A stretch of 64,000 nt of DNA from Uloborus plumipes. Its lineage: Eukaryota > Arthropoda > Arachnida > Araneae > Uloboridae. Made by a program: the position numbers and the translations under genes. Under the pieces are notes generated by a model. The model did not search any database and was not told the DNA's origin. It was given only the letters and a program-made list of their open reading frames with translations. Positions 20,358 through 32,977 of the stretch are shown in pieces (position 1 is the stretch's first letter; every line of letters begins with the position of its first letter). The stretch lies in assembly GCA_038373865.1 (NCBI GenBank), contig JAXGGA010003867.1, positions 1 to 64,000 on the forward strand, read 5' to 3'.

Positions 20358-23300
20358 CGGCGGCTTACTTTTCCCCTCCCCATACCTCACGCCGTCTTTT
20401 CATCAGGGACCGAAATACAGGTATGTTATTTCTCGCTGATTCGGGCAGTGACGCCAGCTTGATTGCAGCTAAGAAATCTGAACTCCGCCTCCCTGTTTTA
20501 CAAACATTTCGTGCTGCTAATGGAACTTCAATAAATGTATATGGGCGCAAATCTGTCACTGTAAATTTCGGTTTACGCAGAGAATTCACTTATTCCTTTT
20601 ATATTTGTGATGTTTCATGTTGTATTATTGGTGCTGATTTTTTATATCATTTTAATTTATCTCTTGATTTAAGGAATAAGCGATTGATTGATATTCTTAC
20701 TAATTTAAAAGCTCCTGCCAAACTAAGTACATGTGATATCTTTTCTGTGAAATTTGCTACTGTCAACAATATATATGGTGATTTGTTACTTCAATTCCCT
20801 GAAATTACTAAATTACCCGATCCAGATCATCCTGTAAAGCATAATACTGTGCATTTTATAAATACTAAAGGTCCTCCAGTTGCAGCTAAACCCCGAAGGT
20901 TAGCTCCAGACCGTCTCAAAATCGCAAAAGCTGAATTTCAGCGTATGCTACAGCTTGGTCACATTAGGCCTTCCAAGAGCTCATATGCTTCTCCTTTGCA
21001 CATGGTGCCCAAAAAAGGGTCTGTTGAGTGGAGACCTGTTGGCGACTATCGCGCCCTGAATGCACGTACTGTTAAAGAAAAATATCCCATCCCGTGTATA
21101 GCAGATTTCACATCAGAATTGTATGGTAAACAAATGTTCAGTCACATCGATCTCGTCAAAGCGTATCACCAAATCCCGATCAATCCTGAAGATATTTATA
21201 AGACAGCAATCATAACTCCGTTCGGATTGTTTGAAAGCACTAGGATGCAATTCGGACTATGTAACGCAGCATCTACTTTTCAGAGATTTGTTGACGAATT
21301 GACTCGTGATTTGCCATTTGTTTACGCATTTGTTGATGATCTTCTCGTTGCCTCCAAAAACCAAACTGAGCACATGGAGCACCTCAAATTGCTGTTTTCA
21401 AAACTGAAAGAATATGGGTTGTGTATAAATGTAGAAAAATCTAAATTTGGTCAATCAACTATTGAATTTCTCGGATTCAAGTTATCAGGGCAAGGAATCG
21501 AACCCTTACCTGATCGCGTAAAATGTATCCTAGACTACCCAAAACCTACAACCTTGACCCAGTTACGCCGCTATTTAGGTATGTTCAATTTTTATAGGCG
21601 TTGCATTCCTAAAGCTGCCGACATTCTTTCACCCCTAGTAAAATTTCTCGAAGGGCACAAAAACAAAAAGAAACACCCTCGTTCCAATGCTGACAGTCCT
21701 ACCGAGCAATTACAATGGGACGAAGAATCTACTCTTTCCTTCACGGCTTCTAAAGAAGCAATTGCCAAGGCAACACTACTAAGGCACCCCATTCCTGGTG
21801 CTGAGATAAGTTTATGCGTAGATGCTTCGAATGTCGCAGTTGGCGGTTCTTTAATGCAGTTTTCGAATTTTCAATGGGAACCTATTGCATTTTATTCAAC
21901 CAAATTGAATAAGTCTCAAAGGAATTGGTCCACTTACGACCGTGAACTCCTTGCAATTTATTCCAGTATAAAAAAATTCCGACATATGCTTGAAGGCAGA
22001 ACTTTCGTCATTTACACAGACCAAAAACCATTGACATTCGCCTTCCATCAAAATTCAGAAAAATGCAGTCCTCGGCAACTGCGCCATTTAGATTTCATTT
22101 CGCAATTTTCCACGGACATCCAGTACATTAAGGGATCCGAGAACACTGTCGCGGACGCTCTATCTAGGATTGAGATAGATGAAATTTCATCCCCTGTCCT
22201 CGATTATCATAAATTAGCTTCCGTCCAGTCTACCGACGAGGAACTACAAACACTTTTGCAAACAAATGCAACCTCATTAAAATTGGAGAAACATTATTTT
22301 CCCCTCGAGGATATTCATCTTTATTGTGACATGTCTTCCAAACACCCCCGACCCTTCGTTCCCCATAGCATGCGCTCATTAATTTTTGAAACCTTACATT
22401 TTTTCTCTCATCCAGGTATTTCCGCCTCCATCGATATAATATCTAAACGATTCGTATGGCCAGGCATGCGTAAAGATATTAAATCAATGGTTCGTAGCTG
22501 TGTTAAATGCCAACGCGCTAAAATAACTCAGCATACTAAATCTCCCATTGGCACATTTTCTCAACCTGATGCTCGCTTCGCACACATACATATTGATTTT
22601 ATCGGCCCTCTCCCCCCATCAGATGGAAACAGATTTTGCATGACCATCATCGACAGGTTTACACGATGGCCTGAAGCATTCCCGACGCCTGATATGACAG
22701 CGGACACTGCCGCACGCACTCTAGTGCACGGCTGGATATCCAGATTCGGCTGCCCAGTTACTATAACGACTGACCAGGGCAAAAGTTTCGAGTCCAATCT
22801 TTTTAGAGAGCTTACCCGTATGTTAGGATGCACTAAACCTCGATCCTGCGCGTACCATCCTCAGTCAAATGGGATCATCGAACGCTGGCATCGACATCTG
22901 AAAAGTGCTCTTAAAGCCCACAACCAAATTAAATGGACTGAAACTCTCCCAATAGTACTCTTAGGTATGCGCTCAGCGCTAAAGAACGACATCAAGGCAA
23001 CTTGTGCTCAACTTGTTTATGGGACCACAATAAGATTACCCTCTGATCTTGTCACGAGTGATTCTGTCTCTCCCACAATAAATCCTACATATGTGACAAA
23101 TTTAATTCAAACAATGAGGAATTTGAATCCTGTTTCTACTGCTATACATGGCAGTCCCAAAATATACGTCAATCCCTCTTTGAAAACTTGCTCACATATA
23201 TTTTTACGATCCGACAAGGTTAATCCTCCCTTGACTCCGCCCTATACTGGTCCTCATTTAGTAATTGCCCGGACTGATAAAACTTTTACCATTGAAGTGA

Positions 23301-23512
23301 ATGGGAAGCATACAACAGTATCAATAGATCGCATTAAACCCGCTTATGAAGTCTCCGATGATACATATCCTAATCCACTCCCACAGCCTTCCCAAGCATC
23401 AAACATTCCTTCATGTCGTCCAGATAAATCGTCCACTACTAAACCGTACACTACAAGATACGGGCGTAAAGTGAACTTTCCGAAGCACCTAGTTACTGGT
23501 TATATTCCATAA
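20309..23512 (+). CDS. pol: Gypsy pol polyprotein (PR-RT-RH-IN)
   Basis: A 1067-codon uninterrupted ORF. The aspartic protease motif [12 protein letters not shown] is at about 41-52. RT runs about 190-390 with the catalytic FVDD at 341-344. RNase H has D505, E546, D571 and D616 (VADALSR). The integrase zinc finger uses H697, H701, C731 and C734, and the DDE triad is D763, D822 and E858. All catalytic residues that I can identify are present, so this copy could still supply functional enzyme. The first Met coincides with the likely frameshift landing point and is probably not a free start. The domain order PR-RT-RH-IN is that of Ty3/gypsy. Antisense ORFs inside (20365-20589, 21592-21792, 22561-22833) are shadows. 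Confidence 0.95.
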   Translation: MCSAMLFQGKRENGRVAAAYFSPPHTSRRLFIRDRNTGMLFLADSGSDASLIAAKKSELRLPVLQTFRAANGTSINVYGRKSVTVNFGLRREFTYSFYICDVSCCIIGADFLYHFNLSLDLRNKRLIDILTNLKAPAKLSTCDIFSVKFATVNNIYGDLLLQFPEITKLPDPDHPVKHNTVHFINTKGPPVAAKPRRLAPDRLKIAKAEFQRMLQLGHIRPSKSSYASPLHMVPKKGSVEWRPVGDYRALNARTVKEKYPIPCIADFTSELYGKQMFSHIDLVKAYHQIPINPEDIYKTAIITPFGLFESTRMQFGLCNAASTFQRFVDELTRDLPFVYAFVDDLLVASKNQTEHMEHLKLLFSKLKEYGLCINVEKSKFGQSTIEFLGFKLSGQGIEPLPDRVKCILDYPKPTTLTQLRRYLGMFNFYRRCIPKAADILSPLVKFLEGHKNKKKHPRSNADSPTEQLQWDEESTLSFTASKEAIAKATLLRHPIPGAEISLCVDASNVAVGGSLMQFSNFQWEPIAFYSTKLNKSQRNWSTYDRELLAIYSSIKKFRHMLEGRTFVIYTDQKPLTFAFHQNSEKCSPRQLRHLDFISQFSTDIQYIKGSENTVADALSRIEIDEISSPVLDYHKLASVQSTDEELQTLLQTNATSLKLEKHYFPLEDIHLYCDMSSKHPRPFVPHSMRSLIFETLHFFSHPGISASIDIISKRFVWPGMRKDIKSMVRSCVKCQRAKITQHTKSPIGTFSQPDARFAHIHIDFIGPLPPSDGNRFCMTIIDRFTRWPEAFPTPDMTADTAARTLVHGWISRFGCPVTITTDQGKSFESNLFRELTRMLGCTKPRSCAYHPQSNGIIERWHRHLKSALKAHNQIKWTETLPIVLLGMRSALKNDIKATCAQLVYGTTIRLPSDLVTSDSVSPTINPTYVTNLIQTMRNLNPVSTAIHGSPKIYVNPSLKTCSHIFLRSDKVNPPLTPPYTGPHLVIARTDKTFTIEVNGKHTTVSIDRIKPAYEVSDDTYPNPLPQPSQASNIPSCRPDKSSTTKPYTTRYGRKVNFPKHLVTGYIP

Positions 23513-23666
23513 AAAAAAAAAAAAGGAAAAGAACGGAATATATCTCCTTTTCAATTTTCTTTTTGTACATAGAACATTTTAAACATTTTCTGTATTATTC
23601 ATGTGCGTATAATTTTGTAAATATTGTATTTTCCTGTATCGCGACTTCGTCACTGGGGGCATACTC

Positions 23667-23927
23667 TGTAGCGCTCCGCTCTCGACCAATTAGCGAGAGG
23701 CGAGGAGTGACGTCATCCGACGCCTCCGCTGCGGGACTGTTCTCGAGAGTGCGGAACTGTGTTCATGCAATACACGCTCGCTAACAAACCGCCATGTAAG
23801 GAGTCGCGGCTATGTGTGTGGAACGTGTGTAATAAAGTATTTTTGATAGATGTGTTTTATAGTTGTCTTCTTCCAATACCGAGTCAATGCAGAGAATGAC
23901 CTCATCTCCGGCCATACGACATTCACA
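23667..23927 (+). repeat. 3' LTR of the gypsy element (261 bp)
   Basis: Near-identical to the 5' LTR. It differs by CTCGAGAG for CTAGAG near position 90, one G for A in ACTGTGTTCATG, and ATTCACA for ATTCTACA at the end. Confidence 0.9.
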
Positions 23928-24913
23928 CTCTAAAGTGCAACTATATTAATGGGGAAAATGTCATTTTGTAGGATTTAGTCTGTTCTTTCCAAATATCTTT
24001 ATTTTGTGTGTAAGTCTTACAAGAATTTCAGAAATTGGTGTCTTTCTCAGAATTTTGCTTTTTACTCATTTTGCTATAACGTTACGGTTAAGAATAGGAC
24101 ACGATAATGGGTGGTTCTATGTTCTGACTGGGCTGTTCTATCACTCCCTTTCGTATGGCAGATTCGGTCAAATTCACCCTGTATATAATATATATATATA
24201 TATATATGTATGTATTAGGGATGTTAGTTTTTAAAATGCCAGCCTCTCCCTTTCCCCTCCCTATCCGATTTTATATTTAAAACGTTGAGGAATTTTTCAT
24301 GAATCCACAATTCTGCAGGACCTGTTTCCTTTTCCCTTTTCTGATGACTTACTGCTGATACTCATTCATTAAAAAAAAAAAAAAAAAGGTTTCTATAGTA
24401 TAAATATTTTTAAGGAAATAAATGCCATAAGTTTTAAAAGCTTTCAACTATTTTTCCGACATCAATGTTATTAGTAATGATTTTTTGAGTTTTTTTTTTT
24501 TCAATTTCTAACATTTATAAAAATGTTTTTGCATGCTTTAAAAAAGAAATTTTGCAATTACAGCATTTTGATTTTTTAGAGCTGTGCAGTGGTGTATTCA
24601 AGTGTGAAATCAGTCCCAACCTTTTCTGTTTTAGACAGCCCCCTCCCCGTCCCTTTTTTCCCTAGACCTACAATACAACACTGAGCACGTTTCCCAGAAA
24701 TAAACAAAATTAAAGCACAAGTTGACTAGTTTGGAAAAAAGCAAAATACCAATGACAAAAATTCGAAAAAGTCCAAAGTATTCCAGGCTTGGTACTTAGT
24801 AGTGTATTCATGTCGGCAAAGAGAACAGAAAAACTTTATAGGATTTGTGTCAAGCTTTTTTATCATAAAACAAAGAAAATCAAGTCAATTTAAAGAACAT
24901 AAAATTTACATAT
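23928..24913. other. Non-coding DNA with a TA microsatellite
   Basis: A short TA repeat sits at 24184-24207, directly after ACCCTGTATA, which looks like one end of a transposon whose other end I did not find. Poly(A) and poly(T) runs are at 24371-24387 and 24491-24501. No exon is supportable. Confidence 0.4.
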
Positions 24914-24919
24914 TTTATT
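24914..24919 (-). promoter_or_regulatory. Poly(A) signal of TM2D3
   Basis: AATAAA on the minus strand about 20 nt after the TM2D3 stop codon. It is the only canonical signal close to the stop, implying a very short 3' UTR. Confidence 0.55.
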
Positions 24920-24939
24920 TACATTAATTAGAAATAGAG

Positions 24940-25126
24940 CTACATTTTGAGAAACTCATTTCGGATATACAGGGAATGATCTGCTGGTCCAAGATATCCA
25001 GTGGCAATTAAAATTACATCCACTAATGTCCATACACCTAAACCACCAAAGCTAAATAATTTGCCTATCCCTTCTTGCCACATACCAAGATAGAACCTGT
25101 CCACACCAAAACCTCCAAAGACAATG
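24940..25126 (-). CDS. TM2D3: TM2D3 coding exon 5
   Basis: Acceptor TTGTTTTCAG|CATTG; stop TAG at 24940-24942. It encodes residues 223-284, most of the TM2 domain: two membrane segments around the DRFYLG motif, then the C-terminal tail. Confidence 0.92.
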
Positions 25127-28100
25127 CTGAAAACAATTTGAACAAATGTTAGATTCTTAGAAATCAGAATCAAATAATAGCTCATTGAAAAGAATATTAA
25201 TTTGCATAAAGAATAGAACATTTAATTGGAAAAAATAATTACTAGGTTTTTAAAAAGTTATAATAAAAAGGCAACTAAAAAAAATATCTTTAGTAAGCAA
25301 GTCCAGCAAACCTTATTTTATGTAGGGTGAGTTCTGGTAAGTGCGTACCCTTTTTTTCAAAGTTCACGTTCTCAAGGATGCTGCTCTGTTGAAAAATCTT
25401 GTACACTCACAATTTTTTTTAGTTTTCTTTCCCGATCCTTTACTAAGATTTTCAAGCATATAATATGTCAAATAAACCATAAGCATAATTTTTGTGACCT
25501 GGTTTATGACACCTATTCTAAGGTACGCACTTTCCCTACCTAGCGGGGTAAGTGCGTCCACCTTAAATTATGTGAATATGAGCAGGAAAAAACTTCTGGA
25601 ACATATTAAATATGTTAGGTAGTTTCCTTGGGATAATTCCTAAAACTAGAGATCAGCACTTTCTTGCATGGATGAAACGCAATCAGTGATATCCCACGAG
25701 TCTTGCGAACAACTGTGATTTGAAGATTGAGAGAGTTGTGTCTGGGATTCTTCCTTTGTCCTTTTAATAGGACAAAGTGAGCAAATGTAAGTTGTTTTTA
25801 TTTAGTAATAATCACTTATAGTCTACATAGTTTATTTTGGTTTAATACATTAATCAGTCTGTGTTTAAGCCAGGGTTCGCACTTACCCCTTCTTAAATGT
25901 AAGATGAGACATGTGCGTCCAATAGCGTTGTTGTAAGTGCGTACCCATGTGATTTTCTTTAATTCTATTTGTATGGTAGATCGTTAGGTGACCTGAGTGA
26001 ACAATTTGTTTTTTTTTTTTCTTTTTCTTTTTTTTTTTTTTTTTTTTTGAATAAATACGGTTTTAAAATATTTTTCTTATTAGAATCAGCAGCCAGTAAG
26101 AAAAAACACAAAATAAAGAAAAGAAAAAAGGAAAATAACTGATCATGCTATGATACTTGTACTTTTTTTTTTCTTGTACATTGAAATAGTTTTTCACAAG
26201 GTGTTCTTAATTTTCTTAAATATAATTTATTCATTACTCCACCTTCATTTTTTGAATCAGTTGGTTCCTTATTTAGTGTTTCACTTAATTTCATTGCTTC
26301 ATTTGTCATTATGGTTTTAATTAAGTATAGCTTATGATCGCTATTTTCAACGAAAAATTTACTAACTGATATCTAAAAGCAAATATATTTCAGAGGTAAT
26401 GAATAAAATGGAAATCTTATGCCGCATTCACTGTAAATATAAATACTTGATGGAAATGATGTCGGATTTATCATCGGCTTATAAAAGAGTTATAGGCAAA
26501 ATTAAAGGTGAATTACGAGAGTCGGATTTTATACGTAATGGTACACACTTGCCTCATCATAATGGTATGCACTTGCTCCGCATAATAGAACGCATATGCC
26601 TCATGATAGTGGTACGCACTTGCCCCATCATAATGGTACGCACTTACCCCCACCTTACTTTAAAGAAAGGGAAAGTGCGTACCGTCATATAAACAAATTT
26701 TAGTTAGAGTCTTTGATAAAAATACCCCATGTATGTTATTAGTAGCTATTACTCAAAAGAAACAACTTGCATTTCTTGACTTCAATTGCTTGGTATGACT
26801 ACAAGAGAAACTGAAACAAAACCTTCTCTATCTTTACTTTCGAGTTTTTTTTTTTGAAGACATTTAAGTTGTCTCTGATTGTGTTTTGTCTATTGAATCC
26901 AGGCCTGAATTCTACCTATTGAAATTATCATTAGACAGTTATCTAACATAGTCGATGTGTTGCAGAAGCCATTTCAGGACAGTGTTCATATAATTCCCAG
27001 TGGACGCACTTACCCCGTGGACGCACTTACCAGAACTCACCCTATTTGCGTTTTCATAATAGATGGCTGGATAGCAAATTCAGTAACTATTTTCAAAAAG
27101 GGTTATTTAACAGGAAATAAGACCTTTATCACTGATATCTGCAGTTATTTCAAAATACAAATAAAAGGTGTTAGCAAAACACAATTTCAAAACCTCACTA
27201 TCTATAACATAATTCAGGTAAAGATACTATAATGTAACAAAAAACTGGAAATCAACTATTACCTCAAAAGTAAGGCAGTTCCCCAACTGTAGCCTTTTGT
27301 CCAATTGCAAGGAACATGTTTAGAAAATCCTCTGCTCCCTACAAATAACATGATAAAAAAAATAAATAGATAGGGAAGATTTCTGCAATTTTCTTCCAAG
27401 ACAGTGGAAGAAATTGGATAAAACCAGAAGAAACTGGAAGAAATACCAGAAGAAGAAAAAAAAACTCCTTATACATTCAAATGTATTGAACGAGCACAAT
27501 TCTGCGAATAGTTGTATCTACAGTAAAGTAGATACAGCTATTAGAAATTTTATTCTACGAATGCATTCTACAAATAGTTGTATCTACAGTAAAGTCGACA
27601 ACTATTAGAAATTTTGTTTTTGAGAAAACAAACAAATTTCAAAAACAAGTTTTAAGTTTGACAGGAATATGATGGAAGGCAATGGTATACAATTTTTAAA
27701 AGGAGCATTGCTACTATTTTGAATGTGTCATTCTTCCGTTTCTAATAAAAATAATACCAAATAACGGGTTGGAAAACACATTTCCTAGACTTCATGTATG
27801 TTCCCTCTTCCTAACCTTCATGAGTCACAATATTTAATACAACTTGAAGTAAAAATAATGCATGCATGTGTTTAAAACTCAAAATTGAAACAAACTTTAT
27901 GCTAATCTTGGGATATGATCAAGATTAGTTGAATGGAAAAAGTCGGGAAAAGTGTTAAGCTTTTGTTGATTTCATTGAAATTATGTTCATTTCTCCTAAA
28001 ATCTGTTGCCTCAAAGTTACTCATGGATTTAGAATTTATTTTGTTAAATTAAGTTTAGCACCATTGTGATCTTCCAACCTTCCTATGGGAGTACTAAACA

Positions 28101-31100
28101 TGTTAAAATTCAATTTTAAGGATTACACACATAAAGACAAAAAAAAAAAAATAAAACTAGCATTGTGCTCTGCAAACCAGAAAAGCGTATAATTTGAATT
28201 GACCACTGTAATGTGTACATTCATAAAAAATATGAACTCACGAGTCTGCATCAAACAAGTTTCTTTTGAGCGACACATGAGCAATATAACTCCACTCTTG
28301 TTTTGCCAAAAAAAAATTTCTTAACATTTCGTACTCTCCAACAAAATATAACACAATGTTATAACTTCACATAAAAGCAAGATACTTACTTCCTTTGAAT
28401 ATTAAAATACAAAACATTAATATATTGTTAATGAATTCAAAGTACAGAAAGTATAGATAGAGAGACCAAAATATAAAAACTTAAAAACTTCAGGTACATC
28501 TTGCTAAACAATACATTAAAATCATCAAATGAAAAGCAATATATTTATCTGAAATTTGTTTTTAAAAAAATAGAAAAAAAAAGTTGTAAATAGAAAATGT
28601 ATTTACCTAGGCATAAAATATGTGGTTTAACATTGCATTTTGCAATATACCTCTGCCGTGGTGCACTGACTACATGACAAGAAGTATTTCTTTGGCATAC
28701 ATGTTGATAGCTGGGAGTCTGATAGCAATACCTACAACTATGACTTCTTAAGAAAGTTCGATTTCCCTGAAACAAAGACAGAAAAAATGATACAAACAGG
28801 GTATCTGCTCGACCTGGACTTTTCAAATCCATGACTTTCCCTGACTTTCCATGACTTTTGCGAACAATTTTCCATGACTTACAATTTTAACTATTTCATT
28901 TAACGATGACATCAAAATAGAGCATAAATATCAATATAAGGTGTAAGACCTTTGCTTTTCGAAACTATTCTTTTTTTTCGGCTATGCAAATAAATTTAAC
29001 CAAAGCTAAAAAAAGAATTTAACTAAATATATCTGAAACAGATCATGTGCAACAATTTATTGATACAAAAAAATGAGTACAAGGATTTAGCAACATTTAA
29101 AAGTCAAAACAACTTATTATCCCCAAAAGCAGAAGTATGAAAGTGTGAAATTCAAATTGAATAAATGCGTCACATGCTCTATTGTCAGTCAGGGGACAAA
29201 GTCCGCGCACATGCTCAGTTTCGGAAAATTCGCAGCTCACGGGTTTTAACGTTGAGTATTCATCTGATTGGTCAACACAATGCAACTTGTTTGAAACTCT
29301 TATTAAGACTAATCAGATTGCACCCAATACAAGGTTCCCCTACAATCTTAAAAATAAAATTCAAGTACTTTTTAAGGAGGTTTAAAAAATTTTCCAGGAA
29401 TTAACTTCTAAGAAAGGGTCTGCACAAAAATCAAGATTAATTTCAAAAGTGATGTAAATGTTGATGAACAGTACAGATTCTTTACAGATTTAATATGAAA
29501 ATCCTAAAAATCGTGAAATATTTTTCATCAATATGAAAAAGAAAATTTTAGGGAAAGGTAGATTGGAAGGCTTTGGCTTATTCAAGTGTAAATTCAAAGG
29601 AATGGTAAAAATGGTAAACACCAACATTTTCTATTTGTTCAAGCATAAAAACAATCAAACAAATCTTTTTTTTTTTCAATGAAGAAAATTTATAATTTCA
29701 GAATAAGACCAGGATATAATGTGATCACCCTATTTTGCCAGTCTGTGCATGCAAAATGTATTCTATTTCCCCCCCCCCCTATTCTTTTCTCTTCCCCCCT
29801 CCAAGAAAAAATGGTGATTTTTTTTTCTTTTGAAATTACAGCTTTTACTTGATTTTTTCGAACTCGAGGAAAAACGTGCCTGTATTTTGTAATTAAATAA
29901 ACAAATGAAAAGTCAAGGAAGCACTTTGTCTTTAAAAGTTCGGTGTTTTCTTAAAAACTATTAGAAACCAATAAATTGGAAGAGCTAAAATTTGAGTTCA
30001 AAAATAAATAAATTATTAAAATAAAATGAATAATGAGTATATTTAACGTAGCACAACATAAAAATAGCTTCAGAATATCAAAATAATTGAAGTATTTACA
30101 GGATGCAAAAGGATTGAAGACTTGACAATGGCACGCCATTTTCTGCGAAGCACGTGCCGAAGAAAACTGTTAGAATGTCAACCAAAAATAAATAAATAAA
30201 TAAAAAATAAGTTGTACAAAACCCATTGCACACGTATTTCTGTCCCTGTATTTCTAAAAAAAAATGATCATGGAAGCAAAAAATTCGAAAAATAATTTTA
30301 ATCCACCAGACAAATCTAAAGTTTGTTGAAAGAAAATCATTAAGATACCAGCTAAAACGTATTTTTCAGAAAAGCTCATGTTTAACTTGTTAAAGATATT
30401 CTTTTGTATAAAAATCCAATCCTGATTATTCTATTTCTAAATTGTTTTAAAGGTAAAGCGAAACAAAAAAGCGGCGCCTAACCGCGAACTTTTAACGATT
30501 GCCGATTATGCGCAAAAATAAAACTTCTCGGGGTATGGTTTTTTTTTTATTTTTTTTTTCGTCTTGAAAAAACGGCTCCCGATTTCGAAATCCCGACGAT
30601 TGCCGATTTTTCGATGGACACAATTTTTTTTGCAGGAGCACGATCGTGAACGTTCGAAGATCGCCGATTTTTCGGCACATTTTCTACGAAAAATAATACC
30701 TTTGGAGTTTTCAAGGACATTTTAAAATTTTCAAGGACTTTCCAGATCTCTTGAAAGACCAAATGAAATTCAAGGACTTTTCAAAGTCGCAGGAACTTTT
30801 CAATAACGAAGCAGAATGACGATGGATGTTTTTTTGTTCTTCCGAGCTCGGGAGAAATAACCACCGATCCTGAGCGCTAAAATCCATGATAAACAAAACA
30901 GTCAGTTTCCATGACTTTTGGACATTTTTCGCTGAAATCCATGACTTTCCCTGACCAATTTCGATCATAAATGAAATCCATGACTTTCCCTGACTTTCCA
31001 TGACTTTCCAGGTGCGCGGACACCCTGTACAAATACAAAAACAGTTAACAAGCAACATATCCTAGAACAAATGAGATTGTGGCTACTAATTTCTTATAAA

Positions 31101-32938
31101 TATTTGAAGTACTTAATACAAGCATTTTAAAGGCTTCATTGCAGGAAAAAAATCCTTTGAGCAATTTCAGTACTTTCTACAAAAGAAAAGGGTTACTGTG
31201 AAAATAGTAATGTTTTTGGATTTCCACAAATATATATATATAAATATATATATACACTGAAGTGACAAAAGTCATGGGATACCTCTTAATATCGTGTCGG
31301 CCCTCCTTTTGCTCGGCGAAGTGCAACAACTCGACGTGGCATGGACTCAACAAGTCGTTGGAAGTCTTCTGCAGGAATATTGAGCCATGCTGTCTCGATA
31401 GACGTCCATAATTGTGAAAGCGTTGATGGGGCAGGATTTTGGGCACGAACAGACCTCTCGATGGTGTCCCATAAATGCTCAATGGGATTCATGTCGGGCG
31501 ATCTAGGTGGCCAAATCATTCGTTGGAATTGTCCAGAATTTTCTTCAAACCAATTGCGAACAGTTGTGGCCCGGTGACATGGCGCATTGTCATCCATAAA
31601 AATCCCATCGTTGTTTAGGTACATGAAGTCCATGAATGGCTGCAAGTGATCTCCAAGTAGCTGCACATAAGCATTTCCAGTCAATGTTCGGTCCAGTCGC
31701 ACTAGAGGACCAAGTCCATGTCATGAAAAAACAGCCCACACCATTACGGAGCCACCACCAGCTTGAACAGTGCCTTGCTGACAGTTTGGGTCCATGGCTT
31801 CGTGGGGTCTGCGCCACACTCGAACCCTACCATCGGCTCTTACCAGCTGAAATCGTGACTCATCGGACCAGGCCACGGTTTTCCATTCATCTAGGGACCA
31901 ACCGATATGCTCACGTGCCCACGAGAGTCGCTGCAAGCGATGTCGTTCTGTCAGTAAAGGCACTCGAGTCGGTCTTCTGCTGGAATAGCCCAAGAAATCC
32001 AAATTTCTCCGCACAGTTCTAGCAGACACGTCCATTGTACGTCCCACATTGATTTCTACGGTGATTTGACGCAGTGTTGCTTGTCTGTTAGAATTTACGA
32101 CTCTTTGCAGACGTCGCCGGTCTCGATCTTTAAGTGCAGGCGGTCGACCACTGCGCTGTCCATGGTGGGATGTTATGCCTGAAATTTCATACTCTCGGCA
32201 CACTCTTGACACAGTGGATCTGGGAATGTTGAATTCTCTAACGATTTCCGAAATGGCATGACCCATGCGTCTAGCTCCAACTAACATTCCGCGTTCAAAG
32301 TCTGTTAATTCACGTCGTGCGGTCATCATCACGTTAAAACCTCTTCACATGAATAACTTGAACAGAAATGAAAGCTCTGTAAAAGCACTGCGCATTTATA
32401 CCTGTTCTATGCGATGCTACTGCCATCTGAAAATTTGCATATTGCTATCCCATGACTTTTGTCACTTCAGTGTATATATATATATATATATATATATATT
32501 GCCAGTTGTTTTCAATGAGAATCTTCAACACTATTAGCACTTTGACTTGCTTTTTATAGGCAGCTTTTATTAAACAAAACCTGTGAATGAAAGAAAATTT
32601 TTCTAATAGCTATTAGGACTTAAGTTGCCTCTTACAACATAAGTTTAAGGTCTGCTTCTGCAACAGAGATTGGCAACTTTTTTGCAAAAGTGGAAGACAC
32701 AATTTTTCTAATCTAGAGCAAAATCTTAAAACCCTCACCCAGGGGTGCCCACAGTGGGGGATTATGGCGTAAGTTGCGCAATCAAAATTTTTGGAGGGAT
32801 TTTTTTAAACTTATTTATTTATTTAAATTATTTATTAATTTATTTTTAAAATTAAATTATTTACTGACTTTTTTTAATGTAAATTATTCATTAATTTATT
32901 TTTTTAATTTAAGTTATTTCTTTATTGTTATTTATTTG

Positions 32939-32977
<39 letters not shown>

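Larger units (their letters stand above)
19209..23927 (+). mobile_element. Ty3/gypsy LTR retrotransposon, nearly intact
   Basis: It has two LTRs of 260 and 261 bp, a gag ORF and a long pol ORF with protease, RT, RNase H and integrase. No env-like ORF is present. Gag and pol overlap in a -1 relation. The LTRs differ by one substitution, a 2-bp indel and a 1-bp indel near the 3' end, so the insertion is recent. No matching 4-6 bp target duplication is visible: the 5' flank is TTGAGTC and the 3' flank CTCTAAAG. The polypurine-like ACTGGGGGCATACTC precedes the 3' LTR, and a TGG-initial primer-binding candidate follows the 5' LTR. Confidence 0.92.
25325..27042. mobile_element. 1.7-kb TIR element packed with a 15-bp motif
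   Basis: The ends are perfect 22-bp inverted repeats starting GGGTGAGTTCTGG and running into TAAGTGCGT. A TA lies outside each end (25323-25324 and 27043-27044). Inside are 14 full or near copies of GGTACGCACTTACCCC in either orientation, at about 25336, 25522, 25545, 25874, 25911, 25933, 26540, 26564, 26588, 26611, 26635, 26669, 27000 and 27017. No transposase is encoded; the 97-codon ORF at 26399-26692 simply translates the repeats. It lies in TM2D3 intron 4. Most likely a non-autonomous transposon with many transposase-binding sites. Confidence 0.75.

Noticed and set aside
21592..21792. Antisense ORF inside pol
   Set aside because: A shadow of the pol frame with no motif.
22561..22833. 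Antisense ORF inside the integrase region
   Set aside because: A shadow of the pol frame.
26540..26659. CRISPR-like array
   Set aside because: The spacers are constant, not unique, and the host is a eukaryote; it is a minisatellite.
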